DNA of 33,443 nucleotides from CALTSX01 sp051647685 (lineage in GTDB: Bacteria; Chlamydiota; Chlamydiia; Chlamydiales; CALTSX01), in contig JBOFEG010000007.1 of NCBI GenBank assembly GCA_051647685.1, forward strand, positions 1 to 33,443, read 5' to 3'. Position numbers and translations under genes: made by a program. Below are positions 8,553-17,332 of this stretch, one piece after another (positions within the stretch are counted from its first letter, which is position 1; each line of letters opens with the position of its first letter). The notes under the pieces were generated by a model. That model did not search any database and had not been told where the DNA came from. It saw nothing but the letters and a program-made list of their open reading frames with translations.

Positions 8553-10954
8553 GAGATGAGATCAGCTCCAATTTCTGTTACGTCACCCGCTCCCATCGTA
8601 ATTAGCACATCTCTTTCTTGTAGAATAGATCGCATATGAGAAACGATCTGATTTCTTTTTATATAGGTACATGGGATGCTCTTCTCTTTTTCGATAGCAG
8701 TGATTAAATCAGTACTGGAAATTCCTAAATCCTCGCTCTCTCCGGCAGAATAAACATCTGTAATTACAAGATGATCCGCTATCGATAAGCTCGATGCAAA
8801 TTCGGATAGCATGAGTTGTAGGCGGGAATATCGATGGGGTTGAAATAAAGCAATCACTCTTTTCTCTGGAAAGGCTTCTTTCATCGCTTGCAGTGTCGAC
8901 ACAATCTCTGTTGGGTGATGTGCATAATCGTCGTATATGATTCCCCCCTCGCGAGAATGTCCTTTGTATTCACAACGCCTGGATACACCTTTGAAAGATT
9001 GCAGTGCAGAAGTAATTTGGGACTCAGGAATGCCGAGATGTAAGGCTAGCCCAAACACCGCGCTCGCATTTCTTGCGTTATGTTTTCCTATTAATGGCAA
9101 CGTTATAGGGATCTCTTTTTGACGCATAGAAATTGTGAAATGAGATTTCATTCCCTGTTGAGAAAAATTACTGATCTGATAATCGGCGCCATCGGTAAAT
9201 CCATATCGAACAGCACGAATATTTTTGCTCGCGAGATAGGGATCATCGCTACATAAGAATAAGAGATCTGGACGCATCACTTGAGCTAAAAATTCATCAA
9301 ATCCCTTTTGTAATTTCTTCTCTGTTTTCCAATACTCTATATGATCGCTCTCTACATTGGTGACAATTGCGCTAAAAGCTGGAGTTCGCAAAAAAGAACC
9401 ATCGCTCTCATCTGCTTCTCCTACAAAATAATTGCCCTTTCCTACATGACCATGAATACCCGTTGCAGTAGGAATTCCACCAATAACATAAGATGGCAAT
9501 GCACTCGCTTCCTCGAGTACGTGCACAAGCATTGCGCTGGTAGTTGTCTTCCCATGGGTTCCCGCAACCAGCAAAGGTATTTTCTCTTTCATTAATTGAT
9601 CGAGTAAGTCAGATCGATGCATTACAAGAGAGCGACTCGTTGGATCTACAAGGGATTGCAAATAGCTTTTTTGTATGGCAGAACTATAGACAATACAAGA
9701 TCCTTCGGGTATATCGAGTACGTTGGATTGGAGGGTAATGCTAGCGCCTCGGTTTTGTAGACTCACAGTCATCTCACTCTCTCGAGAGTCACTGCCATAT
9801 ACTACATTGCCGCGCTCAAGGAGAATGTGTGCAAGAGCGCTCATCCCAATTCCCCCGATAGCTAACAAATAAAAGGGAACCGATATTTGCAGATGCTGGA
9901 GAATCACTTGATACAGCGGAATATAAAATTGCTTTCTTTTAAAAAGAGCAATGGCCGTGCGATAGGAATCTTTATTTTCCCAGAGTTTTTGTATGCTTCC
10001 AAGAATACTGTCTTCTGGTTGTCCATTACAAATCGCAATACCCCCTTTCACTATATCGGAAAGGTACTCTGCATTGCTGATTTGGTGCGAGCGCGAAGAA
10101 AACTGGTATGGAATAAGAATGGCAGGCACTTCAAATTCTATGAGTTCACTCAAAGTAGCAGCACCTGCTCTACAAATAGCAATATCAGCGGCTTCCCAAG
10201 CAAAATACATTTTTTCTTCAAACCGCTTCAAAGCGACAGGGATTTCCGCATCTTCGTATTTTTGGCGGAGATCGACGATATCTTCGTTTGCTCCTATTAG
10301 GTGAATAATTTGTATTCCACTACCCTGGAGCGCTGGAAGAATAGAACCTATCATTTGGTTGATCGCTAGCGCCCCAAGAGATCCCCCCGTAATCAGAAGA
10401 GTAGCTCTATTTTTTTCCAAACCAAAATACTCCCTTGCCATTTCGGAAGAAATTCCAAACGGCCTATGAATAGGCAATCCGACTTGTCGAAACTTTTTCT
10501 TACGTACTGTATGCACTTCTGTAAACACTCCAGTGGACATAACCGCCCATTGCGAAAAAAACTTATTGACTATCCCCTTTTTAATGTTGGATTCAAATAG
10601 AATCATAGGAATTCTACACAGAAAGGCTGCTAGAAGTGCGGGAAAACTGTGAAAACTTCCAAAACCAACTACGAGGTTTGGTTTCTCTTTGCGATAGATT
10701 CTCAAGCATTGCCAAGTACCCAGCAGCAATAGAGCCGTATTTTTGATAGAACGAATGGGATTCCTGTGAAATGGAGTTCCCCCAGGAAGAGTGTAATAAG
10801 GCAAATTTTGTGACTCAAGGCGATCTCGGTGGTTTGACAATCCCACGCCACAAAAAAATAGATCACAGGCATGTCTTAATTGGAGTGCAACAATGCATGC
10901 TGGAACCATATGTCCTCCCGTGCCCCCAGCAGCAAAACCTATTTTCTTTTTCAT
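8549..10954 (-). CDS. murG-murC: MurG-MurC fusion: lipid II synthase plus UDP-MurNAc-L-alanine ligase
   Basis: One uninterrupted frame of 801 residues carries two enzymes. Residues 1 to about 352 are MurG, the GlcNAc transferase that turns lipid I into lipid II on the cytoplasmic face of the membrane: GGTGGH at 10-15, ITGGSLGALAINQ at 188-200, and the UDP-GlcNAc site CRAGAATLSELIEF at 261-274. Residues from about 357 are MurC, which adds L-Ala to UDP-MurNAc with ATP: nucleotide motif AIGGIGMSALAH (365-376), P-loop GTHGKTT (465-471), EADESDGS (513-520) and DDYAHHPTEI further on. The junction has no linker and no internal ATG near the MurC start. MurC in Chlamydia is fused to Ddl, but here the protein ends after the MurC domain with no Ddl. 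It overlaps ftsW and ftsQ by four bases each. Confidence 0.95.
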   Translation of the reverse strand: MKKKIGFAAGGTGGHMVPACIVALQLRHACDLFFCGVGLSNHRDRLESQNLPYYTLPGGTPFHRNPIRSIKNTALLLLGTWQCLRIYRKEKPNLVVGFGSFHSFPALLAAFLCRIPMILFESNIKKGIVNKFFSQWAVMSTGVFTEVHTVRKKKFRQVGLPIHRPFGISSEMAREYFGLEKNRATLLITGGSLGALAINQMIGSILPALQGSGIQIIHLIGANEDIVDLRQKYEDAEIPVALKRFEEKMYFAWEAADIAICRAGAATLSELIEFEVPAILIPYQFSSRSHQISNAEYLSDIVKGGIAICNGQPEDSILGSIQKLWENKDSYRTAIALFKRKQFYIPLYQVILQHLQISVPFYLLAIGGIGMSALAHILLERGNVVYGSDSRESEMTVSLQNRGASITLQSNVLDIPEGSCIVYSSAIQKSYLQSLVDPTSRSLVMHRSDLLDQLMKEKIPLLVAGTHGKTTTSAMLVHVLEEASALPSYVIGGIPTATGIHGHVGKGNYFVGEADESDGSFLRTPAFSAIVTNVESDHIEYWKTEKKLQKGFDEFLAQVMRPDLLFLCSDDPYLASKNIRAVRYGFTDGADYQISNFSQQGMKSHFTISMRQKEIPITLPLIGKHNARNASAVFGLALHLGIPESQITSALQSFKGVSRRCEYKGHSREGGIIYDDYAHHPTEIVSTLQAMKEAFPEKRVIALFQPHRYSRLQLMLSEFASSLSIADHLVITDVYSAGESEDLGISSTDLITAIEKEKSIPCTYIKRNQIVSHMRSILQERDVLITMGAGDVTEIGADLIS

Positions 10955-12072
10955 CCGTATGTACTCATTAGAGGGAGAGATTTTTTTTGTTCGCTCTTGC
11001 GATGAATATCGAGCAGCAGCGACAACGCAAGTGCATTGGCAAATAATGAAGATCCACCTTGCGAAAAAAATGGCAAATTGGTTCCCTTGCTCGGCAATAA
11101 ATTAGAGACCACTCCTAAATTTAAGAAGGCTTGAAAACAGATTGTAAAAGTAATAATACTTGCGAGATAGAATCCTTCGACGTCTCTTGCATGCAGGGCG
11201 ATATAAAATCCAATAACTGCTATTACCATATACATTAGAATGAGAAAGAGCATTCCTATGAATCCAAATTCCTCGGCATAAATAGCAGCAATATAATCTG
11301 ATTTCGCTTCAGGCAAATAGTTAAATTTTTGGATGCTCGCTCCAAAGCCTTTACCAAACATTCCACCAGATCCCGCAGCGAGTTTCGCTTGATAGGGTTG
11401 ATGTCCCTTTCCCAAGATATCGAGTTCGGGGTGGAGGTAGATACGAATGCGGTCTGGAACGTGTTTCATATGGAGAGCAAAAGAAGCCGCTACGGAGAAT
11501 AGGAAAAATAGAGGGATTACCCAATATTTCCAGTTTACTTTTACAAGGAAAAATAACACCAGTAGTTGCATAAAGAGAATAGCAGCGGTGCCATTGTCGG
11601 GTTCAAATAAAATCAGACCTATGAAAAAAGCGATAATTCCAAATAACCTACAAAAACTGGGCCAAGTAATTACACCTTTATGTTGTTTACAGTAAAAGAC
11701 GAAGAACATCGGAATAATATATTTCATAAATTCCGATGGCTGGCAAGAAATGCCAAAAATAGAGATCCATCGATGAGCGCCATTAATTTGTTTACCAATG
11801 TGGGGAAAATAGACTAAAAAAAGGAAAACTCCACCCATCCATAGTAAAGAAGGACTCTTGGATACCACCTTCTTATAACCGATTAGATACACTCCTATAC
11901 TACACAGTATAGCAGCGAAAGAAATAAAGAGCTGCTTTAAGAACATAGATTGCGTAGAGATTTGTAACTTGCGGTCTAAAATTTCCGTCGCGGTAATATC
12001 GTAAATCATGAGTAGTCCCAGCAATAATAAGATACTTATACAACTGAGTAATATAATAGATAATCGATTCAT
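10951..12072 (-). CDS. ftsW: SEDS peptidoglycan polymerase FtsW
   Basis: FtsW is a multi-pass SEDS glycosyltransferase that polymerises lipid II at the division site with a class b PBP. The 373-residue protein is hydrophobic throughout, with about ten membrane helices. Family signatures are present: GAHRWI (98-103), QPSEF (111-115), EPDNGTA (157-163), GKGFGASIQKFNYLPEAKSDYI (about 240-261) and the AEEFGFIG block. Asp259 in EAKSDY corresponds to the catalytic Asp of the family. The gene assignment as FtsW rather than RodA rests on its place between the LysM gene and murG, as in Chlamydia (CT760). Both ends are ATGA overlaps with neighbours. Confidence 0.94.
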   Translation of the reverse strand: MNRLSIILLSCISILLLLGLLMIYDITATEILDRKLQISTQSMFLKQLFISFAAILCSIGVYLIGYKKVVSKSPSLLWMGGVFLFLVYFPHIGKQINGAHRWISIFGISCQPSEFMKYIIPMFFVFYCKQHKGVITWPSFCRLFGIIAFFIGLILFEPDNGTAAILFMQLLVLFFLVKVNWKYWVIPLFFLFSVAASFALHMKHVPDRIRIYLHPELDILGKGHQPYQAKLAAGSGGMFGKGFGASIQKFNYLPEAKSDYIAAIYAEEFGFIGMLFLILMYMVIAVIGFYIALHARDVEGFYLASIITFTICFQAFLNLGVVSNLLPSKGTNLPFFSQGGSSLFANALALSLLLDIHRKSEQKKSLPLMSTYG

Positions 12073-12722
12073 CGAATGCGCAACCGATCGCCTGGTTTTA
12101 AATAGCGAGCTTTTTCCTGATTTAAATTATTCAACTCCAAAAGCTCATCCACTTTTAATTGGTTTTTAGCTGCAATTGTCCAAGGAGTATCTCCTGTGCG
12201 CACGGTATAGAATTGCTGTTTCGCAACGGCAGGCGTTGAGCTCACTTCCGATTTTATAGATTGTTTAGGTAGTGGTGGCAAGTAGATAGTCTGCCCAATC
12301 TGTAATTTTGTATTCACCAAATTATTGAACTTCATAATTTCTTTCACAGAAGTATTATGTGTTTTAGCAATCTTCTCTAATGCATCGCCGGATTGTACGG
12401 TGATCGATATAGTAGACGTAGGTAATAGCGGTTTACTCTCGTTTGCCGGAGGAGTTTTCTTTTCCGGCAAAACGAGTTCTGGCTCGCTCGCAGTCGGCCG
12501 AAGAGCATGAGATGGCGAAGGGCTTTCCGCAGTGTAGGTTGTGAGTATTTTATCGATTTCTTTCTTTGTGATCAGGGCTGGTTCTATGGTTATAGAGCTC
12601 TCCGATTTTTTTTTCACAAAAGACTCTTTTACGTGGGAAGGCTTAATCGCAAGAACAAACATGACAATTAACAAACCCGCATTGAGTAATACAGCTATTA
12701 AAATAGTATCTTTTCGACTCAT
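12069..12722 (-). CDS. Membrane-anchored LysM protein (NlpD-like position)
   Basis: The 217-residue protein has an N-terminal membrane helix (about 7-27), a proline- and serine-rich linker to about residue 105, and two LysM domains (about 106-153 and 170-217), each beginning with a VQSGDALEKIA- or VRTGDTPWTIA-type strand and ending in an IGQTIYLPP- or PGDRLRIR-type strand. LysM domains bind GlcNAc-containing glycans, so it should bind peptidoglycan in the periplasm. It has no M23 peptidase domain, so it cannot act as a full NlpD. The position between murD and ftsW equals that of CT759, annotated nlpD in C. trachomatis. Its ATG overlaps the murD stop in an ATGA. Confidence 0.9.
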   Translation of the reverse strand: MSRKDTILIAVLLNAGLLIVMFVLAIKPSHVKESFVKKKSESSITIEPALITKKEIDKILTTYTAESPSPSHALRPTASEPELVLPEKKTPPANESKPLLPTSTISITVQSGDALEKIAKTHNTSVKEIMKFNNLVNTKLQIGQTIYLPPLPKQSIKSEVSSTPAVAKQQFYTVRTGDTPWTIAAKNQLKVDELLELNNLNQEKARYLKPGDRLRIR

Positions 12723-13933
12723 ACTAATTCCTCTACAATTTTTTTAAAGACATCTCCTCGATGTTCATAATTTTGAAACTGGTCAAAACTAGAGCAGCCC
12801 GGTGATAGGAGCACTATATCGCCAGGCTTTGCACCAAAATACGCCTGCAGTACTGCCTCTCTCAAAGTCGCAGTGAGGACTACTTGTATAGAATTAGATA
12901 CCTCGAGAGCTATTAGCTGGGCGCAAGATCCAAATGCATAAATCCCTTGTACCTGAGCCTTCAATTGCCAAGACCAAGATGTAAAAGAATGTCCTTTGCT
13001 GATACCTCCAGAGAGCAACCAAATTTTTCCGCCTAAAGACTCAACTGCCATACGGACTGCATCCATATTTGTTGCTTTACTGTCATTATAGAAATGGATC
13101 TGATTTAATTCTCTTACAAATTCTAACCGGTGTTTGTGCGGCTTAAAAAAAAGAAGGGAGTCTATGAAATTTGCCCGTGTAACGGAAAAATGAGAACAGA
13201 TAGCAAAGGCAGCCGCAAGATTAGAGGGAACAAATCCGGCGACTTTCATCTCTGTATCGATATCAAATTCGGGAAAATTTTTGTGTTTTAGAAAAGAGCC
13301 AAATCGTTTTTTACTATTTCTCGATATATACATAGCGGCTTTATCTTTAAGACAATTCTGCATTTCTAGTTTAGTTTTCGCATACGCTAGAAACCCAGCA
13401 TATCGATCTAGATGATCTGGAGTAATGTTCAAGATTATACCGAGATCGAAACATTTCATCTGCAGTGTTTCTAGTTGGAAAGAGCTAAGTTCCACTACAA
13501 GTATTTCCTTTGTCTCTTGCAATGCATATTGAATTAGCGGAATACCAATATTGCCAACGGCTCTTGCTGGAACTCCACATTGATTTAATACGTGCGTTAT
13601 CATACTGGTAACAGTAGTTTTTCCATTGGTACCTGTAATGGCTATCATCGGCTGTCGTATAAACTGCGCAGCTAAAGAAACTTCTCCAAATATAGGAATA
13701 TTTTCTCGCTTCAATTCAACTATTATTCGATGTTGTGGCGACACGCCAGGAGAAATGACCGCAAACTCAAAATGAGTCTCGAGAGTATAATTTTTTTCTA
13801 GATGGAATTGTATTGGTAAATCAGTAGTAATCGATTGGGTATCTATGGCTGTAACTGCAAACCCTTTTTTTATCAGGAATTCTGAACTCGCAAGCCCGCT
13901 CTTCCCAAGACCCATCACTAAAGCTTTTTTCAT
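12719..13933 (-). CDS. murD: UDP-MurNAc-L-alanine:D-glutamate ligase MurD
   Basis: MurD adds D-glutamate to UDP-MurNAc-L-Ala with ATP in the cytosol. The 404-residue protein has the N-terminal VMGLGKSGLA UDP-binding motif, the central P-loop GTNGKTT at 101-107, the NDSKATN motif that begins the C-terminal domain region, and the final SPGCSSFDQFQNYEHRG block. I use the ATG at 13933, which begins the conserved MKKALVMGLG and overlaps the mraY stop in an ATGA; an upstream in-frame ATG at 13987 would add 18 residues inside mraY and is less likely. It is part of a coupled chain from mraY to ftsQ. Confidence 0.95.
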   Translation of the reverse strand: MKKALVMGLGKSGLASSEFLIKKGFAVTAIDTQSITTDLPIQFHLEKNYTLETHFEFAVISPGVSPQHRIIVELKRENIPIFGEVSLAAQFIRQPMIAITGTNGKTTVTSMITHVLNQCGVPARAVGNIGIPLIQYALQETKEILVVELSSFQLETLQMKCFDLGIILNITPDHLDRYAGFLAYAKTKLEMQNCLKDKAAMYISRNSKKRFGSFLKHKNFPEFDIDTEMKVAGFVPSNLAAAFAICSHFSVTRANFIDSLLFFKPHKHRLEFVRELNQIHFYNDSKATNMDAVRMAVESLGGKIWLLSGGISKGHSFTSWSWQLKAQVQGIYAFGSCAQLIALEVSNSIQVVLTATLREAVLQAYFGAKPGDIVLLSPGCSSFDQFQNYEHRGDVFKKIVEELV

Positions 13934-15117
13934 TGTAGTTTCAAAGATACAATTCCAACTAATGCGAGAATAATACCAATAATCCAAAACCGCAACACAA
14001 CTTTTGTCTCAGGCACGCCTTGGTATTCAAAATGGTGATGCAAAGGACTGCATAAAAAGACTCTTTTTTTTCCCCTGTATCGATAGCTGAGGACTTGTAT
14101 AATTACAGAGCCCGCTTCAATAACAAATAACCCTCCAACCAGGGCGAGCAATATTTCTCTCCGGAGTAAAATAGCAGAGAGTCCTAGTAATGCCCCCAGA
14201 GTTAAAGAACCCACATCCCCCATAAACATCTGCGCAGGTGAGGAATTATACCACAGGAATCCAAGACACGCTCCGCAAAATCCACTTAAAAAAATAGCAA
14301 TTTCCCGACTACCCGAAACAGAAATAATCTGTAAATAAGAAGCAATCTCACTATTACTAGATAAGAAAGCAATCCATGCAAAAACAGAGGCAGCAAAAAA
14401 TAGTAGTCCCGCTGCGAGGCCGTCGAGACCATCGGTTAAATTGACTGCATTCGATGATCCAGTGAATACAAAGATAATCCACAAAGCAGAAAGCCAAACA
14501 AAGAAGCTTGGCATTTCATAAATACATTTTTTACAGAAGGGAATATAATACTGTCTTTGGTATTCAGATAGAGTGTATTCTTGATTTGTCTGTCTATTTC
14601 TCACAATCGGCATTTCTACATAATTTCCCATCCACGCGACGATAGATGGATGCAACAGGATAACCGATATAAAAGTAGCTATGCCACACTGAAGCAGAAT
14701 TTTTTTTTTCGCATTCAAACCTCTTGAATTTTTAAACTTAAGTTTCAAAAAATCATCGATGGCTCCAAGGGAACCCACGGATAGAATAACGAATAAAAAA
14801 AGATAGGTAAAAAAATGATGTAGATTCATCCAAAGAAGTATCGAAACTGTTATGGCGCTTAGAATTAATAGCCCTCCCATCGTAGGAGTATTTTTTTTAT
14901 CTTTATGCAATTTTGTCAGTAATTGAGATGCATCTGCGCGAATGGGCTGCGAGAACTTCTTTTTTGTGAAAACCCGAATAAAAATTTTTCCACCCCAAAT
15001 TGTAAATAACAATGCAGTGAGTGCGGAAAAAATCATCTGCGTTGAGACATAAGAAAATACTGATGGAATTTTCACAGGAGTATGGCGATATAAGAATTCA
15101 AAAAACCAAGGAATCAT
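13930..15117 (-). CDS. mraY: Phospho-MurNAc-pentapeptide transferase MraY
   Basis: MraY transfers phospho-MurNAc-pentapeptide to undecaprenyl phosphate, making lipid I. The 395-residue integral membrane protein shows HKDKKNTPTMGG (71-82), the catalytic DD at 121-122 in AIDDFLKLKFKNSRG, NAVNLTDGLDGLAAG (223-237), MGDVGSL (299-305) and PLHHHFEYQG (358-367). It is somewhat longer than the usual 330-360 residues because of a loop at about 168-203 that contains a CKKC pair. It is the first gene of the minus-strand run. In Chlamydia murF lies directly upstream, but here a 4-kb plus-strand island separates them, so mraY should need its own promoter; a TATACT hexamer lies about 26 bases upstream. Confidence 0.96.
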   Translation of the reverse strand: MIPWFFEFLYRHTPVKIPSVFSYVSTQMIFSALTALLFTIWGGKIFIRVFTKKKFSQPIRADASQLLTKLHKDKKNTPTMGGLLILSAITVSILLWMNLHHFFTYLFLFVILSVGSLGAIDDFLKLKFKNSRGLNAKKKILLQCGIATFISVILLHPSIVAWMGNYVEMPIVRNRQTNQEYTLSEYQRQYYIPFCKKCIYEMPSFFVWLSALWIIFVFTGSSNAVNLTDGLDGLAAGLLFFAASVFAWIAFLSSNSEIASYLQIISVSGSREIAIFLSGFCGACLGFLWYNSSPAQMFMGDVGSLTLGALLGLSAILLRREILLALVGGLFVIEAGSVIIQVLSYRYRGKKRVFLCSPLHHHFEYQGVPETKVVLRFWIIGIILALVGIVSLKLQ

Positions 15118-15181
15118 AGGTTACTTTTTAGATTAGTATAGAAAATTACATCCTTTTTCTACAGTAGAGTTAGTGAATATT

Positions 15182-15637
15182 ATGGGCAACAATATGTGTG
15201 TTATCTCTTCAATACAAAAGAATCTTCACCTAGGGGTTTATGGTTTGATACAGAAAAAGAATCATATACTTGTGATTCGTAAATCTAGAGGTCCGTATAT
15301 AGGTCTTTTAGACCTGCCGGGAGGCAGGCCACATCATGGAGAATCTCTTTTACATGCCTTAAAAAGAGAAATCCGGGAAGAAACAGGGATAATAGCAACT
15401 AATTATTCTCTGTTTGATAATTTTTCATTTTTGACCACATATAAAGATACAGATGGACTTCAGAAACAATTATATCACGTAGCTCTCATCTATAACGTTA
15501 CTGATTTCGATAGTGAACAATATAACTCTTCCATCACAGCGGAAGATGTCAATGGAAGTCTTTGGATTAATAAAGATGTAATAATTAAGAAAAATAGCTC
15601 TCCACTTCTTCAAGCAATAGTAGAAAATAATAAATAA
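15182..15637 (+). CDS. Nudix hydrolase
   Basis: Nudix enzymes hydrolyse nucleoside diphosphates linked to another group, with Mg2+. From the ATG at 15182 the protein has 151 residues with a full Nudix box, G48-x5-E54-x7-REIREETG (62-69), in which all catalytic glutamates are present. The N-terminal LGVYGLIQKKNHILVIRKS strand pair and the W near the C-terminus are usual for small MutT-like proteins. The substrate cannot be told from sequence. A GTG at 15173 or an ATG at 15194 could also be the start; none has a strong ribosome binding site. It is divergent from mraY and opens the accessory island, so it may have come with it. It is not in the place of the mutT gene near fabF of Chlamydia (CT771). 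Confidence 0.88.
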   Translation: MGNNMCVISSIQKNLHLGVYGLIQKKNHILVIRKSRGPYIGLLDLPGGRPHHGESLLHALKREIREETGIIATNYSLFDNFSFLTTYKDTDGLQKQLYHVALIYNVTDFDSEQYNSSITAEDVNGSLWINKDVIIKKNSSPLLQAIVENNK

Positions 15638-15719
15638 GTAAGTCATTTTTTCATAAAACTCGTGCATAAAAATTTTAGTTTAATACAATGTCTTTTGATT
15701 TTTGTAATTTAGGAAAATA

Positions 15720-17324
15720 ATGAGACATATAACTATTTTTTTTATTCTTATAACGTATCTTTCTAGTAGTTTTTCTTCACTCTACTGCGTTGTTCAGCAT
15801 AATGAAAATGTGATAACCAATTCTGTAGAACAATACCACTATATTGAAGAAAGCTTCTCCAACGGCCACAGTGTACGAATTATCTATAATGCAAAGGAAC
15901 AACCGGTTCGTATACAAATCTCAGAAGTCGGAGAAATAGTCTATGAATATAGAAATGGAAAACTCTGTCAAGTACATCGCCTAAATAATAATGGCCAAAT
16001 TTTGTATACCCATAGGTATTTTGCCAAAGGTACAGAATCTATGATTGGCGATCTAGGGTTAATCGAGCGATCGGTTAATAATTCGGTCTACGTTTGTAAA
16101 ACTCCCTATAGTGTAGAAATCTGCAAATATGATGACCGTGGAAACATCACTGAAAGAATAGTGAATGGTGAAACTATTCCCTACCAATATGACGAACAAC
16201 ATCGTCTTTTATGTGAGACGAATCTCTTCGAAGATCGATTAGAAAGCTATGATGGAATGCCTTGTATCTATGACGAACAAGGAAACTTAATCCAGAAGAA
16301 AAATACTCGATATACCTATGACAATCAAAATAGATTAATCGAAGTCGCTACAGAAAATAGCATAGTTTCTTTTTCTTATGATTACCGCAATCGACGAATT
16401 TCTAAGAGAGTGGAAACTGACACTGAAAATTATGAACAGACCTATCTTTACTATGAGAGTATTCCTATAGCTATTTTTAAAAATGGAAGTCTACAACAAT
16501 TAGCCATTCCGGGAGCGAATCGATGTGATGCGATAGCCCAAGCGATTGCCATTGAAACTGATGGCAGAATTTATGCACCGATTTATGACATCCAATGGAA
16601 CATTTCCAAACTAATCGATATACAGACGCAAGAAGTCTATACCTTTACAACTAACCCATTTGGAGGAAATCTCGATCAGGAAATAACTATTACACCTTGG
16701 CTTTTTGCTACCAAAGAATATGATCCAGAAACCAAGCTAATTTATTTTGGCTATCGCTATTACGATCCAAGTATTCAAAGATGGCTCTCTAAAGATCCTT
16801 TATTGCAAAAAGAAGATAACTTATATACTTACTGCTTCAATAATCCCCTTCGCTATATAGACCCAGATGGCAGATTTACCATTGTTATTCCTTTAATTGA
16901 TCTTACCTTTATCATCCTGGGTAGAGCTATTGCAAAAGGACTATTGCTCGGAGGTGTTGCTTGGGCGGGCGCTAAGGGAGTCCAAAAGACCGATGAATAC
17001 CTAAAAGAAAAAGAAAGGAAAAAACATAGAGAAAAAGATAAAGCCGCGGAAGCAGAACGTCGATTGCAAGAAAGTGCTCAAATGGCTGAAGCAAGCCTTT
17101 CAAGAAGTAAAGAGAAAGAAGGAAAACAACGAGACGGTTGCCCTGGAGATCATATAAGACAAAATAAGCAAGTGGATGCAGCAATAAAAGAAATTGAAAG
17201 AAGACTTAGAAAAAAACTAGACAAAGATGATCGCGAAGACTTGCACAGGATCATTTCGAAAAAAAACTATAGCTATCATGAGATTGTTGAAGAAGGAATT
17301 GAATTTTTTAGAAACTATGATTGA
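15720..17324 (+). CDS. Short secreted RHS-repeat protein with variable C-terminal tail (candidate polymorphic toxin)
   Basis: The 534-residue protein starts with a signal peptide (about 1-20). Residues about 35-330 contain YD-type repeats such as YDDRGNI, YDEQGNL and YDNQNRL. Residues 333-384 are the RHS core end: EYDPETKLIYFGYRYYDP, then RWLSKDP and NLYTYCFNNPLRYIDPDGR. In RHS proteins this core closes the shell and what follows is the payload. Here the tail has a hydrophobic stretch (about 388-418), a Lys/Glu-rich helix (425-470) and a last domain (about 475-534) with DLHRII and YHEIVEEGIEFF, which I do not recognise. The shell is much shorter than the 1,000 or more residues of classical RHS toxins. 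AGGA five bases before the ATG at 15720 supports the start. Toxicity is inferred from architecture and from the small genes that follow. Confidence 0.85.
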   Translation: MRHITIFFILITYLSSSFSSLYCVVQHNENVITNSVEQYHYIEESFSNGHSVRIIYNAKEQPVRIQISEVGEIVYEYRNGKLCQVHRLNNNGQILYTHRYFAKGTESMIGDLGLIERSVNNSVYVCKTPYSVEICKYDDRGNITERIVNGETIPYQYDEQHRLLCETNLFEDRLESYDGMPCIYDEQGNLIQKKNTRYTYDNQNRLIEVATENSIVSFSYDYRNRRISKRVETDTENYEQTYLYYESIPIAIFKNGSLQQLAIPGANRCDAIAQAIAIETDGRIYAPIYDIQWNISKLIDIQTQEVYTFTTNPFGGNLDQEITITPWLFATKEYDPETKLIYFGYRYYDPSIQRWLSKDPLLQKEDNLYTYCFNNPLRYIDPDGRFTIVIPLIDLTFIILGRAIAKGLLLGGVAWAGAKGVQKTDEYLKEKERKKHREKDKAAEAERRLQESAQMAEASLSRSKEKEGKQRDGCPGDHIRQNKQVDAAIKEIERRLRKKLDKDDREDLHRIISKKNYSYHEIVEEGIEFFRNYD

Positions 17325-17332
17325 AGGAAATT

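Noticed and set aside
9880..9900. A separate murC gene starting inside the 801-codon frame
   Set aside because: There is no stop between the MurG and MurC parts and no ATG or ribosome binding site near the MurC N-terminus; only a weak TTG/CTG restart could be proposed. I kept one fused gene.
13933..13987. Longer murD start at the upstream ATG (18 extra residues)
   Set aside because: The extension lies inside mraY, does not resemble MurD, and the ATG at 13933 forms the same ATGA overlap seen at the other junctions.
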